Assembly (NCBI RefSeq): GCF_034531395.1
Contig: NZ_JARVCO010000004.1
Span: 1 to 64,000 of the forward strand
DNA: 64,000 nucleotides
Origin: Pontiella agarivorans
Lineage (GTDB): Bacteria; Verrucomicrobiota; Kiritimatiellia; Kiritimatiellales; Pontiellaceae
Direction: 5' to 3'
Shown: in pieces, positions 7,153 through 16,589 of the stretch
How positions within the stretch are numbered: the first letter of the stretch is position 1
Layout: each line of letters starts with the position of its first letter
Translations under genes and position numbers: made by a program
The notes under the pieces: generated by a model
The model's input: the letters and a program-made list of their open reading frames with translations, nothing else
Told to the model about the DNA's origin: nothing
The model's database searches: none

Positions 7153-9899
7153 TAATCTTCACCCTGAAGAGCCTGCCTTACAATTGCGCTCATTTCCGGA
7201 ATATCCAGTACATCGGTATGCCCGCCCCCGACTGCGTAGCCGCGGAATGATCCACCGCATAGCTCGCCGAAACCAAGAAATGGATCCTCCCACCAGCCGG
7301 ACAGTCCGAAATACTGCGACACCACACAATCCGACCTGAAATAGAGGACATCCCCCGGAAATGGACTGCCTCGATGCCTTTTCACTGCTTTGACCATACA
7401 GTCCAGACAATACTCCGCCCGTTCCTCGTGGGGAAGAGGTCCGCCGCTGGCCAGAATGCGCGCCACCATAATACGGCGAGGAAGCTCTTTTTTCGTTTTC
7501 CGCAAAGACTTCCCCATCCGCAAAACAGAAATCAACCCTGGAATTTTCCGAATTGCCGCTCCGCGGCCGGAAGGCGGTTTAAAATCTGACTGAGGCACAT
7601 TTGAACCATCAACATCCGTATCCATACGAATCTGTTTAAGGGCCTCTTTCATCCGGTTGAAATCATCAATGGTCTTTGCGCTGTCCCAAGGCTCTTCAGC
7701 CCGATAGCTGGCAGCAGCAAGATTAGGCGAATCCCAAACAAACAAGGGAGACAGCACCGTTCTGTTCTGCTCTCTCAGTATCCGGCCCATCTCCACGGCA
7801 ATAAGGCCTCCAATACAATATCCCCCCAGCCGGATTCCACCTTCGGGATAAAATCGGTTCAGCTCATCCACATACAGGCGAGCCAGCCGGATCACATCTG
7901 CATCTCCACGGAATCCGTCCCATCCCGGCCACTGAAATGCGAAAACCGGCTGCTGACGGCCAAGCTGACGGGCCAGTTCATTGAAAACCAAAACATTCCC
8001 TTGGCCGCCGTGCACCAGAAACATGGGGATCTCTCCATCCACCCCTTTCTGAACCAGCGTCAACGCTCGGAAGTCCGAAAGGTCAGGCCCGTCAGCCTCG
8101 CCATCAATCAGGCGGGCCAACTCCCCGATCGTCGACGCATGCATCAGCGTCGCCAGCGGGAATTCCTGATCAAACCGCTGCTGAATTTTTAAAAACAGAG
8201 TAACAGCCCGCAGAGAATCGCCGCCGAGTTCAAAAAAGTCCGCAGAAACCGGAATACCTTTCAGGCCCAGCAGCCCCTCCCATATTTCCGCCAATTCGCG
8301 TTCCGTATCGGAGGCATAGCTGATCGTCTCCTGCGCGTAACGGCTGTTTTCTATGGACGGTTTCGGCAACGATTTTAAATCCACTTTACCGCTTGGGGTA
8401 TAGGGAAGCTCATCAAGTTCGATGAGAAAAGCCGGCACCATATAATCCGGAAGCTTCGAATCCAGGTGCGCTCTCAGTTCCGCATATGAAATGGATGCAC
8501 CAGCTTTTCGCGTATAATAGGAAGCCAGCCTCAAGACCCCTTCCTCATTTTTAAAGGCATGAGTCAGGCACTGCCCGACTTCATCCCGCTGGGCAATGGC
8601 ATTGTTGATTTCCCCGGGCTCGATCCGGTGCCCGAGAATTTTTATCTGATGGTCCCGGCGTCCCAGAAATTCGATAGAACCGTCGGCATTATATTTTGCC
8701 AGATCTCCGCTTTTATAGAGTCTCGGGCGTTCAGGGACCTGAAACGGATTCAGAATAAAGGCTTCAGCCGTCAAATCCTCCCGACCGATATATCCGTGAG
8801 CCAGGTTTCGCCCGGCCAGATACAACTCGCCCTCTTCCCCCTCTTTAACCGGATTCATCTGTTCATCCAGAATCACCGTCCCGCAGTTTTTAACGGGTTT
8901 ACCAATCGCCGGAAGATCCGGCCAGCCGGCGGGATCTTCGGTTAAAAGCTCCCCGGTAATAACATGCGTTTCGGACGGCCCATACTGATTATCCAGAGAT
9001 GCCCCCGGTATCTGCGCGAAGAAATCACGGACAGACTGATCAACCCGAAGTTGCTCCCCCGCCGTTATAATCTCCTTTAAATCACCAGGATACATACCTG
9101 TTACATGCGCCGCCTCAATCATACTTCGCATCGCCACATAGGGCAGGAACAACCGGCCGATCTGCTGATCGATCAATTGGCCCAGCAGTTTTCTGGGATC
9201 CTTGCGGTCTTCATTGGAAATCAGATACAGCGTTCCGCCCGAAGCCAGCGTGGTCGCAATTTCCTGAAAAGAAACATCAAAACTGATACTGGAATACTGC
9301 AGAACATGGGTCGACGGCTTAAATGTTTCCCGCTCAAGCTGCCACTCGATCAGGTTCGCCAGCGCACGGTGCGGCATCTCAATTCCTTTAGGCCGACCGG
9401 TTGACCCCGAAGTGAAAATGATATACGCCGCCTGATCGGGCAACACCGGACGGCCGCACGGCAAAGCAGGAGCCCGCCCGACCCCCTCTTCAATCTCTTC
9501 CCAAACCAGCGGCTGATCAAAAAGATCCGCGTGTTCCTCATGCACCACCAGCCCCGACAGCTGCGCATCTTCCTGCATCATCTTTAACCGGTCTTTCGGA
9601 TAAGCCGGATCAAGAGGAACATAGGCCGCTCCCGCTTTGAGGATACCGATCAGCACCGCAATAAGCTCGATGGACCGGTCCAGACAGATTCCAACCCGCC
9701 CGCCAGACGGGACCCCCTGCTCCACCAGATAGTTTGCAATGCGATTAGAAAACATATCCAGTTCGGAGCAGGACAATACCTCGCCTTCAAAAACCAGTGC
9801 AGCAGCCTCGCCTCCGGATTGAAAACCGGCATTCAGCCATGCTGCAACAGAATCATATTTCGGTGGGGTATCAGCAATAGGAAGCAGTGAATTCATCAT
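7152..9899 (-). CDS. NRPS-like protein: adenylation - carrier - thioesterase
   Basis: 915 residues with no condensation domain. The A domain spans about 15-515 (core A3 FTSGSTGRPKG; A10 lysine in TPSGKVD). A carrier domain has the phosphopantetheine serine in LGGDSL (about 559). A type-I thioesterase covers about 625-915, with the nucleophile elbow GYCIGG (about 694, Cys in place of the usual Ser) and the catalytic His in GGGHTD (about 893). Aligned by eye to GrsA, the pocket residues read D-V-Q-F-I-A-Q-V-I-K, close to known proline codes of the DVQ-x-IAHVVK type. The protein should activate one amino acid (Pro or similar) and release or transfer it. Its position inside a glycan locus suggests an aminoacyl decoration; that is inference. 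Confidence 0.87.
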   Translation of the reverse strand: MMNSLLPIADTPPKYDSVAAWLNAGFQSGGEAAALVFEGEVLSCSELDMFSNRIANYLVEQGVPSGGRVGICLDRSIELIAVLIGILKAGAAYVPLDPAYPKDRLKMMQEDAQLSGLVVHEEHADLFDQPLVWEEIEEGVGRAPALPCGRPVLPDQAAYIIFTSGSTGRPKGIEMPHRALANLIEWQLERETFKPSTHVLQYSSISFDVSFQEIATTLASGGTLYLISNEDRKDPRKLLGQLIDQQIGRLFLPYVAMRSMIEAAHVTGMYPGDLKEIITAGEQLRVDQSVRDFFAQIPGASLDNQYGPSETHVITGELLTEDPAGWPDLPAIGKPVKNCGTVILDEQMNPVKEGEEGELYLAGRNLAHGYIGREDLTAEAFILNPFQVPERPRLYKSGDLAKYNADGSIEFLGRRDHQIKILGHRIEPGEINNAIAQRDEVGQCLTHAFKNEEGVLRLASYYTRKAGASISYAELRAHLDSKLPDYMVPAFLIELDELPYTPSGKVDLKSLPKPSIENSRYAQETISYASDTERELAEIWEGLLGLKGIPVSADFFELGGDSLRAVTLFLKIQQRFDQEFPLATLMHASTIGELARLIDGEADGPDLSDFRALTLVQKGVDGEIPMFLVHGGQGNVLVFNELARQLGRQQPVFAFQWPGWDGFRGDADVIRLARLYVDELNRFYPEGGIRLGGYCIGGLIAVEMGRILREQNRTVLSPLFVWDSPNLAAASYRAEEPWDSAKTIDDFNRMKEALKQIRMDTDVDGSNVPQSDFKPPSGRGAAIRKIPGLISVLRMGKSLRKTKKELPRRIMVARILASGGPLPHEERAEYCLDCMVKAVKRHRGSPFPGDVLYFRSDCVVSQYFGLSGWWEDPFLGFGELCGGSFRGYAVGGGHTDVLDIPEMSAIVRQALQGED

Positions 9900-9929
9900 A
9901 GATTAAAACCCTACAAAAGCAGCCGCGTA

Positions 9930-10703
9930 TCAACGTCTGAAAAACTGCTGCAGTTTACTTAAATTTTTCCAGGCCAGCGTATGAGGCCCACCGATTTTAT
10001 TCTCACGAATGACCCGCCAGTCCTCCTTGGATTTGGTAATGATATGCTTCAGACTGCGGTTGCTGATTCCTCCGACACGCATCTGCACCAGAACCATCCG
10101 CAGATAAGCCGGTTCCACTTCATACTTTCCGAGAATGCGCATCATAAAATCATAGTCCGCCGCACAGGTGTATGAGGTATCGAAATACTCTCCGTTCGAA
10201 AGCCGGGCCTGCTCATATATTTCCCGTTTTAAATACAGCGACGGATGCGGCGGCATCCAGCCCCACTTCAGTTTTCGGCGGAAATAGATCCCGCTGGTCC
10301 AGTGGCGTACAATGCCGAAACCGCCCTGCTCCAGCGGGCGTACATACTGCAGGTCACCATACACCGCATCCGCACCGGAATTCTTCTGGGCACAGCCGAT
10401 ATGGTATAAAATCCCAGGACCTGCAAGCATGTCGTCTGCATGCAGAAACCCGACAAAATCGCCCGTCGCCATCCGCACCCCTTTATTGAGCGCATCATAA
10501 ATTCCGTTGTCCTTTTCCGAAACCCACTGGTCCGGATGAAAATCCTGCGCTTCAATCAGTTCCAACGTCCGGTCCGTTGAACCGCCGTCCACCAGAATCC
10601 ATTCAATATCCTCCCGCGGAATGGTCTGTTCCCGAAGCGACTTCACCGTATCCAGGATACTCGCCTCACAATTGTAGGTCGCTGTAATCACCGAAAATTT
10701 CAT
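9930..10703 (-). CDS. Glycosyltransferase family 2
   Basis: 257 residues. The N-terminus (SVITATYN, then LVDGGSTD) and the metal-binding FLHADD motif at about 90-95 are those of the GT-A fold GT2 family. No membrane helices are evident, so it is probably a cytoplasmic enzyme that extends the lipid-linked repeat unit. The ATG overlaps the stop of the upstream epimerase gene (TGATG). The donor sugar cannot be read from sequence. Confidence 0.88.
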   Translation of the reverse strand: MKFSVITATYNCEASILDTVKSLREQTIPREDIEWILVDGGSTDRTLELIEAQDFHPDQWVSEKDNGIYDALNKGVRMATGDFVGFLHADDMLAGPGILYHIGCAQKNSGADAVYGDLQYVRPLEQGGFGIVRHWTSGIYFRRKLKWGWMPPHPSLYLKREIYEQARLSNGEYFDTSYTCAADYDFMMRILGKYEVEPAYLRMVLVQMRVGGISNRSLKHIITKSKEDWRVIRENKIGGPHTLAWKNLSKLQQFFRR

Positions 10704-11662
10704 CAGGATTTCTTCCAGTCCTTATACCAGCTTACAAATTTTTCCAATCCACTCTCCAGATCTGTGCAGGGATTGTAGCCCAGTTTTATTTTCGCTTTTC
10801 CGATATCCGCATAGGTAACCGGCACATCGCCCGCCTGCATCGGAAGCATTTCCATCTGCGGCTCAATATCGAGTGCTTTACCCAGATAGCGGATCATATC
10901 CATCAGCAGTTCCGGCTGATTATTCCCGAGGTTGAAAATTTCATACGGATCCAGCCCCTCGGCAAAAAGCGCTCCCGATACGCCCTGCACCACATCATCG
11001 ATATAGGTAAAATCACGTTTCATGTCGCCGTGATTAAACACCTTAATCGCTCGGCCCTGCAGCATCGCATCGGTGAACAACCAATAGGCCATATCCGGCC
11101 GGCCGGCCGGCCCGTATACGGTGAAGAAACGAAGACCAATGGTTTGAAAACCGTAAAGGTCGGTATAAGCATGGCTCATTAATTCATTGGCCTTTTTGGT
11201 TGCGGCATAGAGACTCACCGGATGATCCACCGGATCGCTTTCCGAAAAAGGCACTTTTTTATTACCTCCGTACACACTGGAACTGGAGGCATAGACCAGC
11301 CGCGACACATTAAAATTACGGCAGCATTCCAACACATTCAGATGCCCGGCCAGGTTCGATTGTTCATATGCATGCGGATTTTCCAGCGAATATCGCACAC
11401 CGGCCTGAGCCCCCAGATGACAGACCCGCTCAAACCGATGTTTTCCGAAAAGCTCATTCATCAGATCCAGATCAGAGAAATCACCGCGTATGCCGATATA
11501 CCCTTTTCTTTTTTCCAATGCCGAATGCCGCATCTCTTTGATCGCCACCGGATAGTAATCATTAAAATTATCAATCCCGACCACCTCATGCCCCGCATCC
11601 AGCAGTGCATGCGCCACATTCGACCCGATAAACCCCGCCACACCTGTAACCAAAACTTTCAA
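10703..11662 (-). CDS. UDP-glucuronate 4-epimerase-like SDR
   Basis: 319 residues. It has the GVAGFIGSN nucleotide motif, the GIDNFNDYYP strand typical of the UDP-glucuronate/UDP-glucose 4-epimerase branch, SSSSVYGGN, the catalytic YAATK, and RFFTVYGPAGRPDMA. That set points to formation of UDP-galacturonate from UDP-glucuronate (LspL/Cap1J-like). The start codon is TTG at 11662, with AAAGGA eight bases upstream, and it overlaps the stop of the preceding gene (TTGA). It would supply an acidic sugar to the polymer. A UDP-GlcNAc or UDP-Glc 4-epimerase remains possible. Confidence 0.82.
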   Translation of the reverse strand: MKVLVTGVAGFIGSNVAHALLDAGHEVVGIDNFNDYYPVAIKEMRHSALEKRKGYIGIRGDFSDLDLMNELFGKHRFERVCHLGAQAGVRYSLENPHAYEQSNLAGHLNVLECCRNFNVSRLVYASSSSVYGGNKKVPFSESDPVDHPVSLYAATKKANELMSHAYTDLYGFQTIGLRFFTVYGPAGRPDMAYWLFTDAMLQGRAIKVFNHGDMKRDFTYIDDVVQGVSGALFAEGLDPYEIFNLGNNQPELLMDMIRYLGKALDIEPQMEMLPMQAGDVPVTYADIGKAKIKLGYNPCTDLESGLEKFVSWYKDWKKS

Positions 11663-12498
11663 AGTGTAGATCCTTTCCCTTCAGATTCTGTATAACGATA
11701 TTCGACCACTTTCAGATCGATCATATACTCATACATCGAACGCATGATCGAATAGCGAAGCCCCGGCAGCCCGTCGAGCAGACCCAGTCGGAAAAAATAA
11801 AGATACATAAACATTAAAACCGGCCGGCCCGGCATTTTATAGGCCAGTGTTTTAAGCGCCCGTCTTTTCACTGCAGCATCTCTGGAGAAAAAATCAGCCC
11901 AATTAATTTTTTCGGCAACCTCCGTAACCAGGTCCGCCGCTTCCATCTGAGAATATTTATTATGCCGGTCAAACCAATGGCCGACGCCATGAGAAAACGG
12001 ATAGTGGATAATGTGCCCATCGAGTTTTCCCGTCTCACCGGCCACTGTGGCAACCGGATTCACCAGCCGTTCATACCGGATTTTTTCCGGCCGGAATACC
12101 CGGGTAATCCAGGTTGGATAGAGCTGTGACCGTTTCAGCCAGCGCCCCATAAAATAGTCTTTCCGCCGCACTTGAAATGCTGAAAACGATTCCCCGTTTT
12201 TCTCCAGTGCCAACAGCTCATCGCGCAGTTGATCATCACAGGTTTCATCCGCGTCGGTATAGTAAACCCAGGGATGCTTGAATTTAATATTTTCCACGCC
12301 CCAGTTCTGATGGGCGGACCAGTTATCAAATTTACGCTGGATTACCCGGGCTCCAAGCTGCTCCGCTAATTCAACCGTCCGGTCATCACTGAATGAATCA
12401 AACACCACAATATCATCCGACCAGGAAACGGAACGGATACACCGCTCAATATTGATCTCTTCATTTTTTGTAAGAATAAGAACCGATACGCCAGCCAT
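11659..12498 (-). CDS. Glycosyltransferase family 2, WaaE/KdtX-like
   Basis: 279 residues. The N-terminus VSVLILTKNEEINI, the VVFDSFSDD strand and the YYTDADE metal site match the WaaE/KdtX-like branch of GT2, which transfers glucose-type sugars in LPS core or exopolysaccharide assembly. Length is normal. It lies one base after the acyltransferase gene stop. Donor and acceptor are unknown. Confidence 0.83.
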   Translation of the reverse strand: MAGVSVLILTKNEEINIERCIRSVSWSDDIVVFDSFSDDRTVELAEQLGARVIQRKFDNWSAHQNWGVENIKFKHPWVYYTDADETCDDQLRDELLALEKNGESFSAFQVRRKDYFMGRWLKRSQLYPTWITRVFRPEKIRYERLVNPVATVAGETGKLDGHIIHYPFSHGVGHWFDRHNKYSQMEAADLVTEVAEKINWADFFSRDAAVKRRALKTLAYKMPGRPVLMFMYLYFFRLGLLDGLPGLRYSIMRSMYEYMIDLKVVEYRYTESEGKGSTL

Positions 12499-12499
12499 C

Positions 12500-13057
12500 T
12501 CAATTTACCTGTTTCAATTCGCGTGTTTTTATAAATTCCGCCGGGTTTCCAGCAACAACCGACCAGGCTTCAACATTCTTAACCGCAACCGCCCGGGCAC
12601 CGACCACCGCCCCTTCACCCACCGTCACATTCGGCCCGATGAATGCATCAGCACAAACCCACACCTGTGATTCAATGGTAATAGGCGGTGTCAGCAGCGG
12701 CGTGGCCGGATCTGAAAAATCATGAGTCCCCGCACACAGATGCGCACCCTGCGATACCGTCGCCCGTTCACCGATAGTTACTTTTCCCAGATTATAAATC
12801 ATCGCCCGTTCGCCAATTGATGACCAGTCCCCGATTTCAAGATTCCAGGGAAAATAGATGGTAGCCGTATTCGCAATATTTGCATGGTGTCCCACCCGGG
12901 CCCCGAAGACCCGCAGAATCATCCGGCGCGGTGCATAGAACGGACGAGGAATCAGCCTGAACACCACTTTTCCGAAGCCCCACAGCACTCGCCGAATTTG
13001 TATCACCGGCGAATACTTCTGTGCTTTTCGGTTTTCACTGATATCCAGTCCGCTCAC
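12500..13057 (-). CDS. Hexapeptide-repeat acyltransferase (WcaF-like)
   Basis: 185 residues from a GTG start at 13057. This start gives a four-base GTGA overlap with the upstream SGNH gene and has AGGTGG five bases before it; the longer upstream ATG would overlap that gene by 76 bases. The protein shows left-handed beta-helix hexapeptide repeats from about residue 55 onward (GARVGHHANI, IGDWSSIGE, VTVGEGAVVGARAV), a central CAGTHDF, and a terminal AGNPAEFIKTR, the signature of WcaF/CysE-type acetyltransferases. It probably O-acetylates a sugar of the repeat unit in the cytoplasm, separately from the membrane MBOAT system encoded next to it. Confidence 0.85.
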   Translation of the reverse strand: MSGLDISENRKAQKYSPVIQIRRVLWGFGKVVFRLIPRPFYAPRRMILRVFGARVGHHANIANTATIYFPWNLEIGDWSSIGERAMIYNLGKVTIGERATVSQGAHLCAGTHDFSDPATPLLTPPITIESQVWVCADAFIGPNVTVGEGAVVGARAVAVKNVEAWSVVAGNPAEFIKTRELKQVN

Positions 13058-14076
13058 TTGATCCACCTGCCTAATTCCTTCGATATCCGCTCTGCATCGC
13101 GATAATCCAAGTGACTGCCATCCGGACATTCGAACGGGGTCCCCATGGCGGTTTCCAAATCTGTAAAATGAATGGCCCGATCACCAAACCGCTGTTTAAA
13201 CGCCGCCCAGTATTTTTCTTTGGGATATTCTCGGCATTCAACCTCGTAGACTTTTCCATACGACGGCATGCGTATTAACACCAGCTTCCCACCGCGTTTT
13301 TCCAACCGATCCGCCAATGCGGCCACATGATTAACCAGCTTCTTCAGACTTCCGTCCTTCATCGGAGCACCCGACGCGACCATATCAGCAAAGCCGTCGA
13401 GCAACGAATCGAGCTCATCACATCTGGAATAGTCGGCCGCGATATATCGACTGGGATGAAATGCGGCATAGGTTTTGTTCGGCCAGTTTCCGCGCACCAG
13501 ACCATTTCCCGCCAGTTTCCACGAAAGAGTGGTGTTGTTCAGACAGAGAACAGACTGTATGCGATAGATTAAGCGTTCTTCCAGCGGAGCATAAAACGGG
13601 CGGTTTTCACGTTGCGCCAATGCGGCCTCCAACGGCTTTCTTTGCCGCTGCAGCTCATCAAATACAACACCGGGCGTTATTCCGCATAGCACCGTCCCGC
13701 GGTAATCAGTTTGGTTGACAATATACTCGAGCACCGGAACCGGCGATCCCGCCGCCCGGGCCAGCTGCACCACTTCGGAAAACCCGTGATTTTCCTTCAG
13801 CACAGCCGGATCAAGACCGAGTTGAACGCGCGAACTGCCCACGATAACCAGCGCATCGGAATTCAGTTTCGACACTTTATCGACGTGCAGCCCCCATAGA
13901 TTCGCCGTATCAGATGCAACCGGATGATATCCCCGTGAGCGCCAGAGCAGCTCCAGACCGCCCCCCGCCAACAGCAGCAGAACCAGAACCGCCAGCACAA
14001 AACGCCCTCCATCCAGATGCGAAGGATGGCGGCCTACGGAAGTATTAGAATTGAAAGTATATGAAGGCACGATCAC
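13054..14076 (-). CDS. SGNH-like membrane-anchored acetyltransferase partner (AlgJ/AlgX-like)
   Basis: 340 residues with one N-terminal membrane helix (about 25-42). The extracytoplasmic domain has VIVGSSR, equivalent to the SGNH nucleophile block, and a late DGSHLDY, equivalent to the catalytic Asp-x-x-His. It follows the MBOAT gene directly, overlapping it by 32 bases. That is the arrangement of AlgI with AlgJ/AlgX and of PatA/PatB, where MBOAT passes acetyl across the membrane and the SGNH partner places it on the polymer. The start is uncertain: GTG at 14076 or 14070, since no ATG lies nearby. Confidence 0.72.
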   Translation of the reverse strand: MIVPSYTFNSNTSVGRHPSHLDGGRFVLAVLVLLLLAGGGLELLWRSRGYHPVASDTANLWGLHVDKVSKLNSDALVIVGSSRVQLGLDPAVLKENHGFSEVVQLARAAGSPVPVLEYIVNQTDYRGTVLCGITPGVVFDELQRQRKPLEAALAQRENRPFYAPLEERLIYRIQSVLCLNNTTLSWKLAGNGLVRGNWPNKTYAAFHPSRYIAADYSRCDELDSLLDGFADMVASGAPMKDGSLKKLVNHVAALADRLEKRGGKLVLIRMPSYGKVYEVECREYPKEKYWAAFKQRFGDRAIHFTDLETAMGTPFECPDGSHLDYRDAERISKELGRWIK

Positions 14077-15460
14077 TCACCGGGGACATTATTATCATCA
14101 ACACCATAAACACGACAGCCGCCGCCACCAGCAGCATCGGCATCTTTCTGCCGATGTGCTCCAACCGGTGATTTTTCATCAGGCCGTGGAATACAAACAG
14201 GACTGCGGCCAGTCCAACCACCATAAATTCACTGAACCAATGAACCGAAAGAGTTCCATGCGCAAAACCGAACATGGCCTTCAGCAGCGTAGAGCAATCC
14301 CCAAACGAGGCCGCACGAAACGGAACCCAGGCCAGCATGACCAGAAACAGCGTTCCGAACATCCAGCCGATTCTGAAAAAAAGCGATTTCGCCGCCGCTG
14401 ATTCCAGTTTTTTTCGGAACGGACGTTCAATGGCCAGATAGGCCCCGTGCAGTCCTCCCCAGAAAACAAACGTCCAGTTTGCCCCGTGCCAGAGCCCCCC
14501 CAGTAACATGGTCACAAAAAGGTTGGCATACGTCCTTCTGCTCCCCTTCTTATTTCCACCCAATGGAATATAAAGATAATCACGCAACCACGATGAAAGC
14601 GAAATATGCCAGCGTTGCCAGAAATCTCCGAATCCCAGCGCCCCATAGGGCGCCCGAAAGTTGTCAGGCAGTTCAAAACCCATCAGCATCGCAATACCAA
14701 TGGCACAGGTGGAATATCCGGCAAAATCAAAATAAATCTGCCCCGTAAAAGCCAGCACCCCCATCCACGCGGAGCGGAATCCCGCCTCGCCCGCGGAACT
14801 GAAGACCGAGTCGGCCACCGGTGCCATGATGGTATCGGCTAGTACAATCTTTTCAAACAGCCCGAAAACCACCAGGACAATCCCCCAGGAGACCATGAAC
14901 GGCCGGATTACCGGACGCTGCCGCAGCTGAGGCAGAAATTCATTCGAACGGACAATCGGTCCGGCCACCAGCTGAGGAAAAAATGTGACGTATAACGCGA
15001 AATCGAGCATCGAATCAGAAGGCAGCTCTTTTTTGCGATATACATCCAGAGTATAGGAAAGCGTCTGAAACGTGTAAAATGAGATCCCCATCGGCAGAAT
15101 AATCGACCAGCGCGGCAACACCATTTCAATGCCGACAAGACCCAGCACCCCGTTCAGAGTTTCCATCAACATCGGCGAATATTTGAAAAAGAACAGAAAC
15201 CCGAGGTTTACCCCGAGACTGCAGGCCAGAAACAGCTTCCGCATGCCCTGCGATTCCGCACGGGCAATTCGTTTGGCCGCCCACCAGTCCACCCCGGTTG
15301 AAATCAGCAACAGCAAAACAAACGGCGGATTCCACGCCATATAGAACAAATAACTGGCGATCAGCAGAATAACCTTATGCACCTTCCATTTAAACGGAAC
15401 CGCATAAAGCGCAAGAAATACTGCAAAAAAAACAAGGAACGTTAACGAATTAAAAATCAT
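14045..15460 (-). CDS. MBOAT family O-acyltransferase (AlgI-like)
   Basis: 471 residues, polytopic. The MBOAT core FWQRWHISLSSWLRDYLY and the following LLGGLWHGANW, with the presumed catalytic His, are intact. The N-terminus FNSLTFLVFF is typical of AlgI. It is expected to move acetyl groups from cytoplasmic acetyl-CoA across the inner membrane for O-acetylation of the polysaccharide, together with the SGNH-like protein encoded just downstream. Confidence 0.93.
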   Translation of the reverse strand: MIFNSLTFLVFFAVFLALYAVPFKWKVHKVILLIASYLFYMAWNPPFVLLLLISTGVDWWAAKRIARAESQGMRKLFLACSLGVNLGFLFFFKYSPMLMETLNGVLGLVGIEMVLPRWSIILPMGISFYTFQTLSYTLDVYRKKELPSDSMLDFALYVTFFPQLVAGPIVRSNEFLPQLRQRPVIRPFMVSWGIVLVVFGLFEKIVLADTIMAPVADSVFSSAGEAGFRSAWMGVLAFTGQIYFDFAGYSTCAIGIAMLMGFELPDNFRAPYGALGFGDFWQRWHISLSSWLRDYLYIPLGGNKKGSRRTYANLFVTMLLGGLWHGANWTFVFWGGLHGAYLAIERPFRKKLESAAAKSLFFRIGWMFGTLFLVMLAWVPFRAASFGDCSTLLKAMFGFAHGTLSVHWFSEFMVVGLAAVLFVFHGLMKNHRLEHIGRKMPMLLVAAAVVFMVLMIIMSPVSDRAFIYFQF

Positions 15461-15467
15461 GGTCGAC

Positions 15468-16589
15468 CTATATCAGCTCCAAACACTCGGGCGGATTTTT
15501 TCCCGTCAGACACCAATCGTAAACCCGTCGCATATTTCCAGCAATTTTCGACCAGGTGAATTTCTCCTCCACCAGAGAACGGCCCGCCGAGCCCATTGCC
15601 GCTCTTTCCTCATCGGACATTGTTGCCATCGTTTCCAGGCCTCGGACAATCGAATCGGCCCGAGGCTCAATCCGAACTGCGGCATCGGATTCAAATCCTT
15701 CAGGCAGGTTACAGAAATCCGTAATCACAGCCGGCAGACCGTACGACCAGGCCTCCAGCACGGACATCGGAAGTCCCTCGGAAAAAGACGGAAGAATAAA
15801 CGCATCCACACTGCGCAGCAGTTCGTCCTTTTCTTCGCCGTATTTCGGTCCGATAAATTCAATATTTTTCAGCCCCAAGGTAGCCGCTTTCGCTTGAAGT
15901 CCTTCATTATGCCCTCCGTCATCCCAGCCCGCGACCAACAATTTCCAGTCGCCACGAAAGCGGCTCCAGGCCTCCAGCAGTTCCGCAATTCCTTTCTTCG
16001 GATGAATCCGGCCGAGGAACAAAATCGTTTTCCGGTCTGCAATGGGCGGCAAACGTCCCGGCTCAGGCAGTTCAACGCCATTGGGAATCAAAGCAACTGG
16101 GTTTGTCAGGCCATACGCCCGAATGGAATCCACCTCTGATCGGCATAACGCATGAATACAAGTCGCTTCCTGCAACGCTTTCTTTGCAAACAGGGCCTCC
16201 ACCAGCGTTTTCTTCCAGGCGGAATTCTGCACCGCCCACGGATCCAGCATGCCGCGCGGCGAAACCACTACCGGTACATCATTTTTCCGCTGGTACTGCA
16301 TCGCCGCCCATTGGTTATCCATCCAGATTCCATGCAGATGAATCAGATCTGCTCCGGATGCCTTCAGCATCCTGCGCAATTGAAGAGAAGTTTGCATCGG
16401 TCCGGCAGCCTGGTAAAGCGCCACCTTCAGCGGATCCCAAACCGGCAGATCCTCCTTTGAATATTCATCCTCCGGACTGAAAATTTCCGGAACACAGCCT
16501 TCATCCGCCAAAGCCTTTGAAAGCCAGCGGACGGAATAAAACAAACCGCCCGCCTTACGCGAGCTGGTGGTTAAAACCGAAACGTTCAT
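15468..16589 (-). CDS. Glycosyltransferase family 4
   Basis: 373 residues. I use the ATG at 16589, which overlaps the previous stop as ATGA and has GGAG upstream; an ATG 12 bases earlier lacks a ribosome site. It has the GT-B fold with a Gly-rich N-terminus (SRKAGGLFYSV), the hinge LFLGRIHPKKG, and the donor-site motif EGLPMSVLE (E-x7-E) at about residue 285. It is a retaining transferase using a nucleotide sugar. The sugar is unknown. Confidence 0.9.
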   Translation of the reverse strand: MNVSVLTTSSRKAGGLFYSVRWLSKALADEGCVPEIFSPEDEYSKEDLPVWDPLKVALYQAAGPMQTSLQLRRMLKASGADLIHLHGIWMDNQWAAMQYQRKNDVPVVVSPRGMLDPWAVQNSAWKKTLVEALFAKKALQEATCIHALCRSEVDSIRAYGLTNPVALIPNGVELPEPGRLPPIADRKTILFLGRIHPKKGIAELLEAWSRFRGDWKLLVAGWDDGGHNEGLQAKAATLGLKNIEFIGPKYGEEKDELLRSVDAFILPSFSEGLPMSVLEAWSYGLPAVITDFCNLPEGFESDAAVRIEPRADSIVRGLETMATMSDEERAAMGSAGRSLVEEKFTWSKIAGNMRRVYDWCLTGKNPPECLELI

